DNA of 64,000 bases from Peptostreptococcaceae bacterium. Its GTDB lineage: Bacteria; Bacillota; Clostridia; Peptostreptococcales; Peptostreptococcaceae. The stretch lies in contig JAOARY010000051.1 of NCBI GenBank assembly GCA_025210335.1, positions 168,643 through 232,642 of the forward strand, in the 5' to 3' direction. How positions within the stretch are numbered: position 1 is the stretch's first letter; every line of letters starts with the position of its first letter. The notes beneath the pieces are model-generated. The model had not been told where the DNA came from, made no database searches, and saw nothing but the letters and a program-made list of their open reading frames with translations. The translations under genes were made by a program, and so were the position numbers. Shown here piece after piece: positions 62,959 to 64,000 of the stretch.

Positions 62959-64000
62959 TGATGGTATATATATGGATTATGCTGCAACAACTCCAATGAA
63001 AAAAGAAGTATTAGAAGCTATGATGCCATTTTTAGAAGGTGGATTTGGAAATCCATCTAGTTTCCATAGTTTCGGTAGAGATACTAAAAAAGTTATAGAT
63101 GAATCAAGAGAAATAATAGCAAATGCAATAAATGCATCACAAAAAGAAATTTATTTTACTGGTGGCGGTTCAGAGGCTGATAACTGGGCAATAAAAGGTG
63201 TTGCATTTTCAAATAGAAAAAAAGGTAATCATATAATAACATCTAAAATAGAACATCATGCAGTACTTCATACTTGTGAATATTTAGAAAAATTCCATGG
63301 TTTTGAAGTAACTTACTTAGATGTTGATGAAGATGGAATGATTAGCTTAGATGAATTAAAAAATGCAATAAAAAAAGAAACAATACTTATAAGTATAATG
63401 TTTGCTAATAATGAAATTGGAACTGTTGAACCAATTGAAGAAATAGGTAAAATCGCAAAAGAAAATAATGTATTATTCCATACTGATGCTGTTCAAGCAT
63501 TGGGGCATTTAGAGATAGATGTTAAAGAAATGAATATAGATTTAATGAGTATAACAGCACATAAACTATATGGACCAAAAGGAATTGGAGCTTTGTATAT
63601 AAGACAAGGAATTAAGCTTCATAATTTAATTCATGGTGGAGCTCAAGAAAAGAGAAGAAGAGCTGGTACTGAAAATATAGTTGGTATAGTTGGTTTTGCA
63701 AAAGCTTGTGAATTAGCTATGAGTGATTTAGAAGAAAGTAAGAAAAGATTAACTACTTTAAGAGATAAATTAATGAATGGTATACTTGAGAATATACCTT
63801 ATTCAAAACTTAATGGTCACAGAACAAAAAGACTTCCAAACAATGTTAATATATCATTTGAATTTATAGAAGGTGAAGGAATACTTTTATTACTAGATCA
63901 TGTAAAAGTTGCAGCTTCTAGTGGATCGGCATGTACATCAGGATCATTAGATCCGTCACATGTACTGATGGCTATTGGATTGCCACATGAAAAAGCACAT
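62948..64000 (+). CDS. iscS: Cysteine desulfurase IscS (3' end outside window)
   Basis: 351 residues are visible and the frame is open to the right edge. The protein is a class V pyridoxal-phosphate enzyme: GIYMDYAATTPM at the start, FTGGGSEADNWAIKG, SKIEHHAVLHTCEYLE, DAVQALGHLEIDV, and the cofactor lysine in SITAHKLYGPKGIGALY. The catalytic cysteine is in SSGSACTSGSLDPSHVL, the long-loop IscS/NifS-type arrangement. It supplies sulfur for iron-sulfur clusters and thio-modifications. ATG 62948 follows AAGGAGATG and overlaps iscR by 11 bp. Confidence 0.95.
   Translation, partial: MQINDGIYMDYAATTPMKKEVLEAMMPFLEGGFGNPSSFHSFGRDTKKVIDESREIIANAINASQKEIYFTGGGSEADNWAIKGVAFSNRKKGNHIITSKIEHHAVLHTCEYLEKFHGFEVTYLDVDEDGMISLDELKNAIKKETILISIMFANNEIGTVEPIEEIGKIAKENNVLFHTDAVQALGHLEIDVKEMNIDLMSITAHKLYGPKGIGALYIRQGIKLHNLIHGGAQEKRRRAGTENIVGIVGFAKACELAMSDLEESKKRLTTLRDKLMNGILENIPYSKLNGHRTKRLPNNVNISFEFIEGEGILLLLDHVKVAASSGSACTSGSLDPSHVLMAIGLPHEKAH

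Noticed and set aside
1..64000. CRISPR array, tRNA, rRNA or prophage genes
   Set aside because: No regularly spaced direct repeats, no GGTTCRANYC-type tRNA arms and no structural phage proteins were seen.

Overview
The window is very AT-rich (I estimate well under 30% G+C by eye) and densely coded, almost all on the + strand. It has AGGAGG-type ribosome binding sites, many TTG/GTG starts and AGA/ATA-rich codon use. Gene content (CodY, AddAB, YlxM-Ffh, RbgA, KhpA, TrmR, IscR-IscS, SdaAB/SdaAA, CbiK) and gene order (xerD-deoB-punA-pdp; rnc-smc-ftsY-ylxM-ffh-rpsP-khpA-rimM-trmD-rplS-rbgA-rnhB; dprA-topA-codY; rarA; iscR-iscS) point to an anaerobic low-GC Firmicute of the class Clostridia, most like the Peptostreptococcaceae. 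I do not name a genus.

Layout. 1-3.8 kb: envelope-type glycosyltransferases, a DUF3866 protein, a Nudix ADP-ribose pyrophosphatase and a XerD-like recombinase with unusual active-site residues. 4.1-8.6 kb: a nucleoside salvage cluster of phosphopentomutase, two tandem purine nucleoside phosphorylases (the second with changed base-binding residues) and pyrimidine-nucleoside phosphorylase. 8.7-12.3 kb: mltG-trmR-trhP-udk (peptidoglycan, wobble-uridine tRNA modification, uridine kinase). 12.5-20 kb: an unrecognised small protein, then the AddB-AddA DNA repair nuclease; AddB has lost its N-terminal Walker A motif. 20.1-24.1 kb: a PanE-like reductase, the only minus-strand gene (a flavodoxin behind a near-perfect Fur box) and a two-component system. 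24.1-25.6 kb: a solitary IS605-type TnpB with its structured 3' guide-RNA region. 25.7-42.2 kb: a long housekeeping run for RNA processing, chromosome organisation, signal recognition particle, ribosomal proteins and tRNA/ribosome maturation, ending with FliK/FlhB-like proteins, YraN and YifB/ComM.

42.2-53 kb looks like an accessory block between yifB and dprA. It holds a serine dehydratase operon with an orphan EIIC-like permease, an AraC-type regulator with a GyrI-like tail, an iron-sulfur flavoprotein, and a cobalamin-riboswitch operon. That operon encodes a FecCD-type importer, a cobaltochelatase CbiK carrying a signal peptide, a substrate-binding lipoprotein and an ABC-2 exporter pair. 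This last operon is the best candidate for an under-described system: chelation of a metal into, or removal from, a tetrapyrrole outside the membrane, coupled to import and possibly export.

53-64 kb returns to core genes: dprA, topA, codY, rarA, pyruvate carboxylase, iscR and the start of iscS. I saw no rRNA, tRNA, CRISPR array or prophage. Several leaders carry strong dyads or hairpins (sdaAB, araC, ylxM-ffh, pyc, iscR) that are listed separately.
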